Shown: positions 25,308 through 33,400 of the stretch, one piece after another | How the letters are laid out: each line of letters begins with the position of its first letter | How positions within the stretch are numbered: position 1 is the first letter of the stretch | NCBI RefSeq assembly: GCF_002256285.1 | Contig: NZ_NKJE01000028.1 | Span: 1 to 35,817 of the forward strand | Length of the DNA: 35,817 bases | Source: Flavobacterium sp. BFFFF1 | Lineage (GTDB): Bacteria; Bacteroidota; Bacteroidia; Flavobacteriales; Flavobacteriaceae | Reading direction: 5' to 3' | Position numbers and translations under genes: made by a program | Notes under the pieces: model-generated | What the model saw: the letters and a program-made list of their open reading frames with translations, nothing else | Told to the model about the DNA's origin: nothing | Databases searched by the model: none

Positions 25308-26063
25308 ATGAAAAAAGTACTGATCCTGCTGCTCGCCTTTAACCTGGGCCTCGCACAACAAACCAAACGAAAACTGGTCTGGGAAGAAAATTTCAACGGA
25401 AATACCCTCAACGAAGAAAACTGGAATTTCGAATTGGGTGACGGCTGCCCGAACTGCGGCTGGGGAAACAATGAACGCCAGTTGTATACAAAGGAAAACC
25501 ACAAGCTCATAGAAGGGAAGCTTGTCATCACTGCAAAAAAAGAAGGTGAAAAATACTCGTCTACCCGCATCACAACAGCAGGCAAACAGGAATTTAAGTA
25601 CGGCCGCATCGAAGCACGCGCTAAAATTCCCGTTGGGCAGGGCATCTGGCCGGCATTCTGGATGTTGGGAAAAAACATCAAAACCGTCGGATGGCCAAAA
25701 TGTGGCGAAATCGACATTCTGGAATACGTCGGACGCGAACCTGATATGGTGTACACCACCTTGCACACTGAGGCGACACACGGCGAACATGCCAGTTCCA
25801 AGAAAACAAAAATTGACGATGTGGAAGATGGTTTCCACGTTTATGCCACCGAATGGGATGCGGACAAGATCACTTTTTTTGTGGATGACCAACTCGTGTA
25901 CACCTACCAGCCGGAGAACAAGAACGAAGGCAACTGGCCATTTATGCAGCCATTCTACATCATCATCAACTGCGCCATCGGCGGGAATTTCGGCGGACCA
26001 GCCGTGGACGACAGCATTTTCCCGCAGCAATTCATCATCGATTACGTAAAAGTCTACCAGTAG
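25308..26063 (+). CDS. Single-domain GH16 beta-glucanase
   Basis: A 251-residue secreted enzyme with a Sec signal (MKKVLILLLAFNLGLAQ) but no lipobox and no sorting domain, so it is likely periplasmic or freely secreted. The GH16 fold shows KLVWEENFNGNTLNEENWNF, GWGNNERQLYT, FKYGRIEARAKIP, WPAFWMLG, the active site CGEIDILEY (E134, D136, E139), FHVYATEWDADKITFFVDD and a final IDYVKVYQ. The start at 25308 is preferred over an upstream in-frame ATG at 25215 that lies inside the GH3 gene. It is coupled to GH3 by a 5-bp gap. The paralogous GH16 catalytic domain of the lipoprotein differs in its loops, suggesting different chain-length or linkage preference. Confidence 0.96.
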   Translation: MKKVLILLLAFNLGLAQQTKRKLVWEENFNGNTLNEENWNFELGDGCPNCGWGNNERQLYTKENHKLIEGKLVITAKKEGEKYSSTRITTAGKQEFKYGRIEARAKIPVGQGIWPAFWMLGKNIKTVGWPKCGEIDILEYVGREPDMVYTTLHTEATHGEHASSKKTKIDDVEDGFHVYATEWDADKITFFVDDQLVYTYQPENKNEGNWPFMQPFYIIINCAIGGNFGGPAVDDSIFPQQFIIDYVKVYQ

Positions 26064-26114
26064 TAGTAACAGCCCGCAAGCTGCAAGTACCGAATAAATT
26101 AGTTTTAGTCCTGA

Positions 26115-26142
26115 AAGGCGTAGTGGAAACTGCGCCTTTTTA
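26115..26142 (+). terminator. Terminator after the GH3-GH16 unit
   Basis: AAGGCG-TAGTGGAAACTG-CGCCTTTTTA forms a 6-bp GC-rich stem extended by inner AGT/ACT pairs, then T5. It ends the glucan locus. Confidence 0.75.
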
Positions 26143-26146
26143 TTTT

Positions 26147-26247
26147 GGGCGTGCCGGCGGCTTTTACTTCCGTTCGTATCGATTACCTGCCTTTAGCCGC
26201 CGTCGGGCTCTCCGCGGTGCACGGCACCTTGCTGCGATCCCTCACGC
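26147..26247. repeat. GC-rich structured intergenic element
   Basis: Begins GGGCGTGCCGGCGGC and ends GCTGCGATCCCTCACGC. It contains GCCGGCGGC opposite GCCGCCGTCGGGC and a perfect hairpin GGTGC-ACG-GCACC (26216-26228). From memory, segments with GGGCGTGCC...CGGGC..TCCGC...ATCCCTCACGC recur between genes in Flavobacterium genomes; this was not checked. It has no coding frame and no clear function. Confidence 0.45.
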
Positions 26248-26275
26248 AATCGCCGCTTATGGCAGATACCGTTAC

Positions 26276-26689
26276 TTAGTGCGGCAATTTGTCTTTTAGG
26301 ACGCCATAAAGAAACGTACCCAATAACGCCCCAACGAGCACAATCAATACCGGGAGAAATCCCGCACCGATCAAAATAAAAATCGGGCCAGGGCACGAGC
26401 CAACCAATGCCCAGCCCAAACCGAAAAACAATCCGCCAACCCAATACCGGAACGAGCCTTTTTCCTTATCCTGGATCACAATCGGGTTGCCTGTAATGTC
26501 TTTGGCTTTGCTTCGCTTAATCCATTGAATACCTACAAGGCCGGTCGCTACCGCCACCCCAATAATCCCATACATATGGAACGATTCAAAACGGAACATT
26601 TCATAAATCCTGTACCACGATACCGCTTCTGATTTTGTCAGGACCATCCCGAAGATAAACCCAACGACTAAATATTTTAATGCTTTCAT
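26276..26689 (-). CDS. YeeE/YedE-family sulfur-transport protein, small half
   Basis: A 137-residue inner-membrane protein with about four hydrophobic segments ([67 protein letters not shown]). It carries the family motif GSCPGPI with Cys99. YeeE/YedE (TsuA) proteins move thiosulfate-type sulfur compounds through a path lined by conserved cysteines; in many Bacteroidetes the protein is split into two genes, as here. It starts 4 bp after the larger half, and both are on the minus strand. No rhodanese or persulfide dioxygenase gene is in the window. The exact substrate is not determined. Confidence 0.9.
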   Translation of the reverse strand: MKALKYLVVGFIFGMVLTKSEAVSWYRIYEMFRFESFHMYGIIGVAVATGLVGIQWIKRSKAKDITGNPIVIQDKEKGSFRYWVGGLFFGLGWALVGSCPGPIFILIGAGFLPVLIVLVGALLGTFLYGVLKDKLPH

Positions 26690-26693
26690 CTGC

Positions 26694-27251
26694 TTAGAAA
26701 ATTAAAGGATAAAGAAGCCACGTCATAATCAATCCCCCTACAAAAAAACCGATCACCGCTTTCAGTGAAGGAACCTGAAGGTTGCTGAGTCCCTGGATCG
26801 CATGCCCTGACGTGCAGCCTCCGGCATATCTTGATCCAAACCCGATCAGCAAACCACCGACAAGCAGGATGGCCAGCATTTTAGGCGATTGGAACGCTTC
26901 GTTTCCAAACATATTGGACGGTGCCAGCCTGCCATTTGGCGCGTCAAAACCTAAAACCTGAAGCTCGGCAATCGTTTTGGGATTCAAATCGACATTCGTC
27001 GGGTTGCTCATATAATGCACCGCCACAAATCCACCAACCATAGCGCCCAAAACCACCACAAGGTTCCAGCGCTGTGACTTCCAGTCGAAATTAAAGAAAT
27101 CAACAAACTTGCCCGCGCCGGCAATCGTACACAACGACCGCAGGTTTGAAGACATTCCAAATGTCTTCCCGAAGAAAATCAGCGCGATCATCACCATCCC
27201 GATCAGGAAACCCGAAATATACCAGGGCCAGGTGTCAGTTAACCATTCCAT
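26694..27251 (-). CDS. YeeE/YedE-family sulfur-transport protein, large half
   Basis: A 185-residue inner-membrane protein with hydrophobic segments at about 10-30, 63-80, 124-142 and 162-183. It has the hallmark [17 protein letters not shown] (residues 140-156, Cys146) and an upstream [13 protein letters not shown] with Cys41. Together with the 137-residue partner it would make a full transporter with Cys-Cys relay positions. It is the first gene of a two-gene minus-strand operon. Confidence 0.92.
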   Translation of the reverse strand: MEWLTDTWPWYISGFLIGMVMIALIFFGKTFGMSSNLRSLCTIAGAGKFVDFFNFDWKSQRWNLVVVLGAMVGGFVAVHYMSNPTNVDLNPKTIAELQVLGFDAPNGRLAPSNMFGNEAFQSPKMLAILLVGGLLIGFGSRYAGGCTSGHAIQGLSNLQVPSLKAVIGFFVGGLIMTWLLYPLIF

Positions 27252-27267
27252 AAAATATAAATTTTGT

Positions 27268-27275
27268 CAAAAATA
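27268..27275 (-). promoter_or_regulatory. -7 box TATTTTTG of the YeeE/YedE pair
   Basis: A TAnnTTTG match on the minus strand, 16 bp before the start at 27251. No -33 TTG at standard spacing. Confidence 0.4.
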
Positions 27276-27338
27276 GGGAAGAATTACCAATTAAGAATTA
27301 TGAATTATGCTTCCACATCGTAAATAGCAGTCCTTAAC

Positions 27339-27369
27339 TTGAAATTAAAACCTATTCTGCTTACTTTTG
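27339..27369 (+). promoter_or_regulatory. Complete Bacteroidetes promoter (TTG-N20-TACTTTTG) of the DUF4199 gene
   Basis: TTG at 27339-27341 and TACTTTTG at 27362-27369 with a 20-bp spacer fit both consensus boxes of Flavobacterium promoters. The ATG is 19 bp further on. Confidence 0.65.
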
Positions 27370-27388
27370 AATCGAAATTTTAAAACCA

Positions 27389-27883
27389 ATGAAAAAATTT
27401 GCAATCGAGATCAAGTGGGCCATCCGGTACATATTTGTATTTCTGGCATGGGTATTCCTCGAAAAATATTGTGGCGCTTATGATGAGAATGTAGGCAGCT
27501 ATTTCCTGTTTTCATTTGGATTTTACATCTTCGCCTTCCTCATCTACCTGATGGCGCTAAAGGACAAAAAAGAACATTATTTCAGCAACCAGCTCGAGTG
27601 GAAACAAGGCACTGTATCCGGCATTTACATGACCGTTTTTATCGCCATCCTGATGCCTGTCGCACAAATCATCATCCAGAAAGCCATCGCGCCGGAGTTT
27701 TTCCCGAATATGATCAAACATTCGCTGGCCTCAAAAAATGCAAATGCACAAGCCATCCGGGAGTATTTCAGCTTCCCTGATTACATTACGCACAGCATTT
27801 TCCTGGCGCTTTCCGTAGGGATGATATACGCAGCGGCCGCATCTGCCGTTCTTAAGACTAAAGCACTAAAATCAAAGCCATGA
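27389..27883 (+). CDS. DUF4199-like membrane protein
   Basis: A 164-residue inner-membrane protein with four predicted helices: IKWAIRYIFVFLAWVFL (about 8-24), GSYFLFSFGFYIFAFLIYLMAL (36-57), GIYMTVFIAILMPVAQIII (77-96) and HSIFLALSVGMIYAAAASAVL (135-156). The pattern of a polar linker after helix 2 (KDKKEHYFSNQLEWKQG) and PEFFPNMI before helix 4 is that of the DUF4199 family common in Bacteroidetes; function unknown. Its TGA overlaps the next ATG (ATGA), so the two are co-translated. Confidence 0.85.
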   Translation: MKKFAIEIKWAIRYIFVFLAWVFLEKYCGAYDENVGSYFLFSFGFYIFAFLIYLMALKDKKEHYFSNQLEWKQGTVSGIYMTVFIAILMPVAQIIIQKAIAPEFFPNMIKHSLASKNANAQAIREYFSFPDYITHSIFLALSVGMIYAAAASAVLKTKALKSKP

Positions 27884-28341
27884 AATTCTCCCTCAAAATT
27901 ATCAGTATCGCGGCTATTACCGCCATGATCAGCTGCGTCAGTACAAAAAGTACCATCCGCAATATTGACAATAACGCGCCTGATCTGGTGCTCCTCAAAA
28001 ACAATACGTTCCAGATCACGGAGTACAGCACCGACCCGAAATACGGCTACAACAAAGACTATCCGGTGAATATTTTCTACAAGGACATCAAGAATGACAG
28101 CATCAATCAAATGCGTTTCCTGAATGCTTTAGCAGGCCCCAACGGGGAAACCCTGCGGTTTCGAAAACTGGAAAGCTGCTGCCCCTACCCGACCAAGCGC
28201 AATGAACTCGGCGGTGTCGGAATGCTCGACGTCTACGAGATTGACTGGGAAGGTCCGCACAAGCCATTGAAGATTTACATCAACATGTACGACAAAGGCT
28301 ACGTCAAAGTGCCTGTCGGGCTTACCTTGAAGAAACAATAA
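27880..28341 (+). CDS. Small lipoprotein of unknown function, upstream of kdsA
   Basis: A 153-residue lipoprotein with signal MKFSLKIISIAAITAMISC (C19) followed by VSTKST, no acidic export signal, so probably periplasmic-facing. The conserved-looking core is RKLESCCPYPTKRNELGGVGMLDVYEIDWEG followed by LKIYINMYDKGYVKVPVGL, with a notable Cys-Cys pair. Homologues in Flavobacterium are, from memory, sometimes annotated as KDO-8-phosphate aldolase, apparently because they sit next to kdsA; there is no aldolase motif here. It overlaps the DUF4199 gene by 4 bp and precedes kdsA by 133 bp. Confidence 0.85.
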   Translation: MKFSLKIISIAAITAMISCVSTKSTIRNIDNNAPDLVLLKNNTFQITEYSTDPKYGYNKDYPVNIFYKDIKNDSINQMRFLNALAGPNGETLRFRKLESCCPYPTKRNELGGVGMLDVYEIDWEGPHKPLKIYINMYDKGYVKVPVGLTLKKQ

Positions 28342-28359
28342 GGTTCATCAGTTTACCGG

Positions 28360-28399
28360 TCGTAAGGTCGGAAGACCGCACGCGCTAACGATCTTACGA
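28360..28399. repeat. Inverted repeat between the lipoprotein gene and kdsA
   Basis: TCGTAAGGTCG (28360-28370) pairs with CGATCTTACGA (28389-28399) with a single G-U wobble, around an 18-nt loop. A nested GGTC-GGAA-GACC hairpin is an alternative. There is no following T tract, so it is not a classical terminator. Confidence 0.55.
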
Positions 28400-28447
28400 A
28401 CTTCTGAGCTTCCAAACTTTATTCATCAAAAATTCATAATTCATCAT

Positions 28448-28455
28448 TATCTTTG
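28448..28455 (+). promoter_or_regulatory. -7 box TATCTTTG of kdsA
   Basis: A perfect TAnnTTTG match, 19 bp before the kdsA ATG. No TTG at 17-23 bp. Confidence 0.5.
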
Positions 28456-28474
28456 CACCTCAAAAAGCAACACG

Positions 28475-29293
28475 ATGAATTTAACGAATATACCTAAGAT
28501 TAAACATACAGACAGTGGCATTTTTTTTCTGCTTGCCGGTCCCTGCGCCATTGAAGGCGAAGAAATGGCCATGCGCATCGCTGAAAAACTGGTTGGGATT
28601 TCAGACAAACTGCAGATTCCGTATGTATTTAAAGGCTCATTTAAAAAAGCAAATCGTTCCAGGATAGACAGTTTCTCTGGTATCGGGGATGAGAAAGCAC
28701 TGAAAATCCTGCGTAAGGTTTCCGAAACTTTTGACGTGCCTACAGTCACGGACATCCATACCAATGAAGATGCAGCAATGGCCGCGGAATATGTGGATGT
28801 GTTGCAGATTCCTGCCTTTTTGGTGCGCCAGACTGACCTTGTCGTCGCCGCAGCAAACACAGGCAAAACAGTGAACCTGAAAAAAGGCCAGTTCATGAGC
28901 CCTGAAAGCATGAAGCATGCCGTACAGAAGGTACTCGACTGCCATAATGAAAACGTCATGGTAACCGATCGCGGCACGATGTTTGGATACCAGGATATGA
29001 TTGTAGATTACCGCGGCATCCCGACCATGCAGCAATACGCTACTACGGTGCTTGATGTCACGCACTCACTACAACAGCCAAACCAGACCGCCGGGGTAAC
29101 CGGAGGACGCCCGGATATGATTGAAACTGTAGCAAAAGCCGGGATTGCCGTAGGTGTGGACGGCATCTTTATCGAAACGCACTTCGACCCTGCAAATGCA
29201 AAGAGCGATGGCGCTAACATGCTACACCTGGACTACTTCGAACCGTTAATGAACAAACTTGTTGCGATCAGAAAAACCGTCAATTCGTTTTAA
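28475..29293 (+). CDS. kdsA: 2-dehydro-3-deoxyphosphooctonate aldolase (KDO-8-phosphate synthase), metal-dependent class
   Basis: KdsA condenses phosphoenolpyruvate with arabinose-5-phosphate to make KDO-8-phosphate for lipopolysaccharide; cytoplasmic. The 272-residue product shows LLAGPCAIEGEE (19-30), FKGSFKKANRSR, VTDIHTNEDA, DVLQIPAFLVRQTDL, KGQFMSP and VTDRGTMFGYQDM. Cys24 with His197, Glu234 and Asp245 matches the metal-ligand set of the Aquifex enzyme (Cys11, His185, Glu222, Asp233) with almost the same spacing. E. coli KdsA has Asn instead of that Cys. So this enzyme should be the metal-dependent class II form. It is followed 24 bp later by an outer-membrane protein gene, probably co-transcribed. 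Confidence 0.97.
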   Translation: MNLTNIPKIKHTDSGIFFLLAGPCAIEGEEMAMRIAEKLVGISDKLQIPYVFKGSFKKANRSRIDSFSGIGDEKALKILRKVSETFDVPTVTDIHTNEDAAMAAEYVDVLQIPAFLVRQTDLVVAAANTGKTVNLKKGQFMSPESMKHAVQKVLDCHNENVMVTDRGTMFGYQDMIVDYRGIPTMQQYATTVLDVTHSLQQPNQTAGVTGGRPDMIETVAKAGIAVGVDGIFIETHFDPANAKSDGANMLHLDYFEPLMNKLVAIRKTVNSF

Positions 29294-29317
29294 TTTCCCT
29301 AATCTATACTCTAAAAA

Positions 29318-30172
29318 ATGTTTAAAAATTCATTGGCAGCGTTGGTACTACTCCTTTCGCTGCATACGCATGCACAGGAGACAACCGACGCTCCTGAACG
29401 ATACACCGCGCACAACAAAGGAAAATTTTTCGTGTCGTGGGGTGGAAACCGAGAAAGCTACAGCCGTTCTGACGTGCGGTTCTGGGGCGACAATTACGAC
29501 TTTACCGTGTATGATATGGAAGCGCACGACAAACCAAAAGGCTACCAGATTGACTACGTAAATCCGGCCAGGATGACGATTCCGCAGACAAACTTCCGGA
29601 TGGGATACTTTATCAATGACCATTACAGCATCTCGGTGGGATGGGATCACATGAAATATGTGATGACACAAGACCAAATCGCTACTGTGAATGGTTTTAT
29701 CAATTTGGACGCGTCCGAGGAAGGTGCCATTTTTAATGGAAACTATAACGATGCCGCGATTCCGATGACCAAGGATTTCCTCCAATACGAGCATACGGAC
29801 GGCTTGAATTATGTCAACACAGAGTTTTCCAGAACGGATGACATCTCAAAACTGTTTAAGATTGGCAACACTGATAAGATCCAGGTCAATGTCACTGAAG
29901 GCGTAGGCGCAGGCATCCTGTTTCCAAAAACCAATACCACTTTGCTCGGTAAAGAACGCCACGATGCATTTCATGTGTCCGGTTACGGCGCCTCGCTGAA
30001 GGCGGGCCTCAATATTACCTTCTTCAAACACTTTTACCTGCAGGGAGAAATCAAAGGGGGTTACATCAACATGCCCGACATCCGTACCACACAAAGCGCC
30101 AGCGACCATGCCTCACAGCACTTCCTGTTCTTACAAAGGATTATTTCAGTAGGCGGAATTTTCAGGGTCTAG
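29318..30172 (+). CDS. Outer-membrane beta-barrel protein of unknown function
   Basis: A 284-residue exported protein (signal MFKNSLAALVLLLSLHTHAQ). It has alternating beta strands typical of a small barrel: GKFFVSWGGNRESYSRSD, YDFTVYDMEAHD, FRMGYFINDHYSISVGWDHMKYVM, GYGASLKAGLNITFFKHFYL and a C-terminal RIISVGGIFRV ending on an aliphatic residue. The SISVGWDHMKY segment resembles Bacteroidetes outer-membrane proteins annotated only as hypothetical. It lies 24 bp after kdsA and before a terminator, so it probably shares the kdsA transcript. A cell-envelope role fits that neighbour; no specific function is recognised. Confidence 0.88.
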   Translation: MFKNSLAALVLLLSLHTHAQETTDAPERYTAHNKGKFFVSWGGNRESYSRSDVRFWGDNYDFTVYDMEAHDKPKGYQIDYVNPARMTIPQTNFRMGYFINDHYSISVGWDHMKYVMTQDQIATVNGFINLDASEEGAIFNGNYNDAAIPMTKDFLQYEHTDGLNYVNTEFSRTDDISKLFKIGNTDKIQVNVTEGVGAGILFPKTNTTLLGKERHDAFHVSGYGASLKAGLNITFFKHFYLQGEIKGGYINMPDIRTTQSASDHASQHFLFLQRIISVGGIFRV

Positions 30173-30202
30173 TATATTGGTACCATCGCAAGAAAAAAAA
30201 AT

Positions 30203-30229
30203 ACAACCAGCCTTTGGCTGGTTTTTTTA
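30203..30229 (+). terminator. Rho-independent terminator after the kdsA unit
   Basis: AACCAGCC-TTT-GGCTGGTT is a perfect 8-bp stem with a triloop, followed by a T tract and preceded by an A-rich stretch. Confidence 0.93.
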
Positions 30230-30345
30230 TGTTTGAGAACGACAATCAATTTACGACTTAAGGTGTCGAAAAAGCCAATACAATATTCATTTCAAAAAAC
30301 CACAACCGTTAAACTGAAGTTAGAAACTGAAATTGTTACAAAAAT

Positions 30346-30353
30346 TAACTTTG
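30346..30353 (+). promoter_or_regulatory. Possible -7 box TAACTTTG of the FN3/anchor-J gene
   Basis: Fits TAnnTTTG and would give a ~100-nt leader before the ATG at 30457. The nearest TTG (30333-30335) is only 10 bp away, which is shorter than usual. Confidence 0.4.
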
Positions 30354-30361
30354 AATATTTT

Positions 30362-30385
30362 TTTGTGATTTATACATATCACAAA
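30362..30385. promoter_or_regulatory. Dyad operator-like site TTTGTGAT-N8-ATCACAAA
   Basis: A perfect 8-bp inverted repeat with an 8-bp spacer, 72 bp upstream of the 1236-residue gene. If transcription starts from the box at 30346-30353, the dyad sits over or just after the start site, a position expected of a repressor. The half-site resembles TGTGA/TCACA of the Crp/Fnr family, but the spacer is longer than the N6 of E. coli Crp sites. Confidence 0.5.
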
Positions 30386-30456
30386 GAATTTCTACTATCT
30401 TGTACTAATAATTCATATTATCTTAGCATATTATTAACAACCCAAACAAATTACTT

Positions 30457-33400
30457 ATGAGAAAAATTACTTTGCTATTGCTGTTTCTGCTGGGTTTTGC
30501 AGTAAACAGCCATTCGCAGTGTTTGCAACCAGACCAGTATCCCAACAGTATTGTGGTATCGAATAATCTGGGCACGGTACAGGAAATTGCTACGTGTAAT
30601 TACACGTTGGAATACTCGGTGATCTCCAACATCCAGATTGGAAGTGATTACATTTTTACGTGTACCGTTTTAAACGACGTAACGGAAAAGTACGTTACCG
30701 TAACTGACATGTCAGACAACCTCATTGCTGAAGGACCATCTCCTTTAACCGTATCGGCAATCACCGCTGACGAAATCAAAGTCAACTATTCCGATGATTC
30801 CAGTTGCGCAGGAACAGACAGCTGCCATTTGACAACATTACAACTGGTCCTGGCCTGCCCATTTCCACTGAATGCATCCGTTTCCAACATCACTACAACC
30901 TCTGCTGATTTCACCTGGGAAGCCGGTGGTTCTGAAACGGCCTGGGAAGTGCTTTTACTTCCTGAAGGTGCTCCTGCCCCAACAGCAGCAACATCAGGAA
31001 CTGCAGTAGCATCACCCACTTTTACAGCGAACGGATTAACACAATCAGAAGGCTATGAATTTTATGTAAGGGCAAACTGTGGTTCTGATTTCAGTCCATG
31101 GACACTTGCACTGCCATTCAATGCCGCCTGTGATCCGATAGGAAGTTTCTATGAGAATTTTGATACTGCTACCACGCCGGATTTACCAACCTGCTGGACC
31201 GCATTGTTGCGGGGCGCTGGTTTATCGCAATATGCTGCAATACAAACCGAAACTTTTGAGGTGGTGCATTCAAGCCCTAACTCTGTAAATATGTATAATT
31301 CCGATTCAACAGGTGACTATGATGTTATCCTGGTGTCTCCAAGTTTGTCAAACCTCGGTGCCGGTACCCACAGGGTAAAATTCTGGGCCAGTGGTTTCAG
31401 CGACCTGCAGATTGGAACGCTTGACGGCTTTTCATCTACAGCAACTTTTAACGTATTGGAAGAGATTGCGGTAACCGATACCCCAACGCAATACACCGTG
31501 GATTTCACCTCTTATACAGGTGCTGATACCTATATCGGTATTCGTATGAACACCACAAATACTTACTCAAACTTATATATCGATGACATCCTTTGGGAAG
31601 TAAGCCCAACCTGTCCTGACGTAACGGAAGTTACCGTACCTGTTGTGGGTACCGATTCGGCTACAGTAAACTGGGTCGGCAGTGGAACAGAAACGGCCTG
31701 GCAGGTTGCCGTAGGTGGTGCTAACGAAACAAACCCGAACAGCCTTACGCCAACTCCGGCCACTTCAGAAAGTGCAGTCGTGAACGGATTGACAGACAAT
31801 ACTGTATACAATGTATGGGTACGCTCAATGTGTGCCGGTGGTACAGATCCAGGCGCATGGATCGGGCCCTTTAGATTTAAGACCGCCTGTCTGCCTGTGG
31901 CGAATTTCTTTGAAGACTTTGACAGTGTGACCACACCTAATCTTCCTGACTGCTGGTCAACAATCCTAAGAGGACCAACGGTTTCGGATTTTGCCCGCAT
32001 CAGTACTTCTACCTTTAATGCAACACAGTCGGCTCCAAATTCAGTAGAACTATACAACTCATCTTCTGACACTGCCGGCAGTGACGACATCATCCTGGTA
32101 TCGCCAAACCTGTCTACAGTAGGAACCGGAACACACCGCCTTAAATTTTATGCGAAAAATGCCGGAAGCCTGCAGTTGGGTACGCTTGACACCAATACCA
32201 ACGACGCTGTATTCAGCCTAATTGAAGAAGTAGCTACTACAGACCAGCTGACACAGTACACCGTTGATTTTACATCATACAGTGGCGCTGACACCTATGT
32301 GGCAATCCGTATGAACAATAGCAGTACTTACACGACCGTAGTACTGGATAACATTCTTTGGGAAGTATCCCCAACCTGTTCTGACGTGACGGATGTGGCT
32401 GTTGTGGCAACGACTACAGACGGTGCTTCTGTTACCTGGACCGGAAGCGGGTCAGAAAACTCCTGGAATATAGCCGTGGGCGCGGCGACCGTAACTGACC
32501 CATCGACGCTTACTTTCACCACCGCTTCTTCGGAATCGGCCGAAATCGCAGGATTGACTGACAACACAAACTATAGAGTGTGGGTACGTTCAGTATGTGC
32601 CGGAAATGACAACGGCGCATGGATTGGGCCTGTTCCTTTTAAAACAGCTTGTCTTCCAACAGCTAATTTTACTGAAAACTTCGACACGACTGCTACAGAT
32701 ACGTTACCAGATTGTTGGTCAGCCATCCTTAGGGGCCCGACAGTATCACAGTATGCCAGCGTTGACGTAATAAACTTTCAAACAGTACAATCTGCGCCAA
32801 ACTCGGTTCAATTGTACAACTCCAGTTCGGACACCGCCGGTGCGGATGATATCATCCTTGTATCTCCAAATGTGTCTACTTTATCATTGGGAACCTATCG
32901 TTTGAAATTCTTCGCAAGCGGCCAGGGCAGCCTGCAGATCGGAACTTTAGATTCAAATACAAACGCTGCAGTGTTTAGTATGATTGAGGAAATCGCAACA
33001 ACGGATACCGTTACGGAGTATAAGATCGACTTTACATCGTATACTGGTTCAGATACCTATGTAGCGATTCGTATGAACAATTCAGCACAGTACACCTCTT
33101 TATTCATAGACAATGTGACCTGGGAAATTTCACCAACTTGTCCGGATGTAACGGAGATCGCAGTGGAGGGTGTAACAACAACCACTGCTGAAGTCGTATG
33201 GACATCGAATGGCAGCGAAACACAATGGCAGGTTGCTTATGCACCAGCGCCATCAACTGATCCTACAACAGCAACAATCGTGTCTGCCACTACTGTTTCT
33301 GCCAGTTTATCTGGTTTGACTCCTGCAACTAAATATAATCTTTGGGTACGCTCGGTTTGTTCGGGCGGTACAGACCCAGGTGCATGGATCGGACCTGTTT

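Larger units (their letters stand above)
15187..26063 (+). other. Polysaccharide utilisation locus, probably for beta-1,3- or mixed-linkage glucan
   Basis: Gene order is susC, susD, PKD/CBM-like lipoprotein, GH16 lipoprotein, terminator, GH3, GH16. Gaps are 10, 14, 2, 76 and 5 bp. GH16 plus GH3 with SusCD is the usual minimal set of laminarin-type loci in marine and soil Flavobacteriia. The five-repeat protein and regulator upstream probably belong to the same system. The substrate is inferred from enzyme families only. Confidence 0.8.

Noticed and set aside
25299..26030. A 243-codon minus-strand open frame opposite the second GH16 gene
   Set aside because: The plus strand encodes a full GH16 domain with intact active site; the antisense frame has no domain features.
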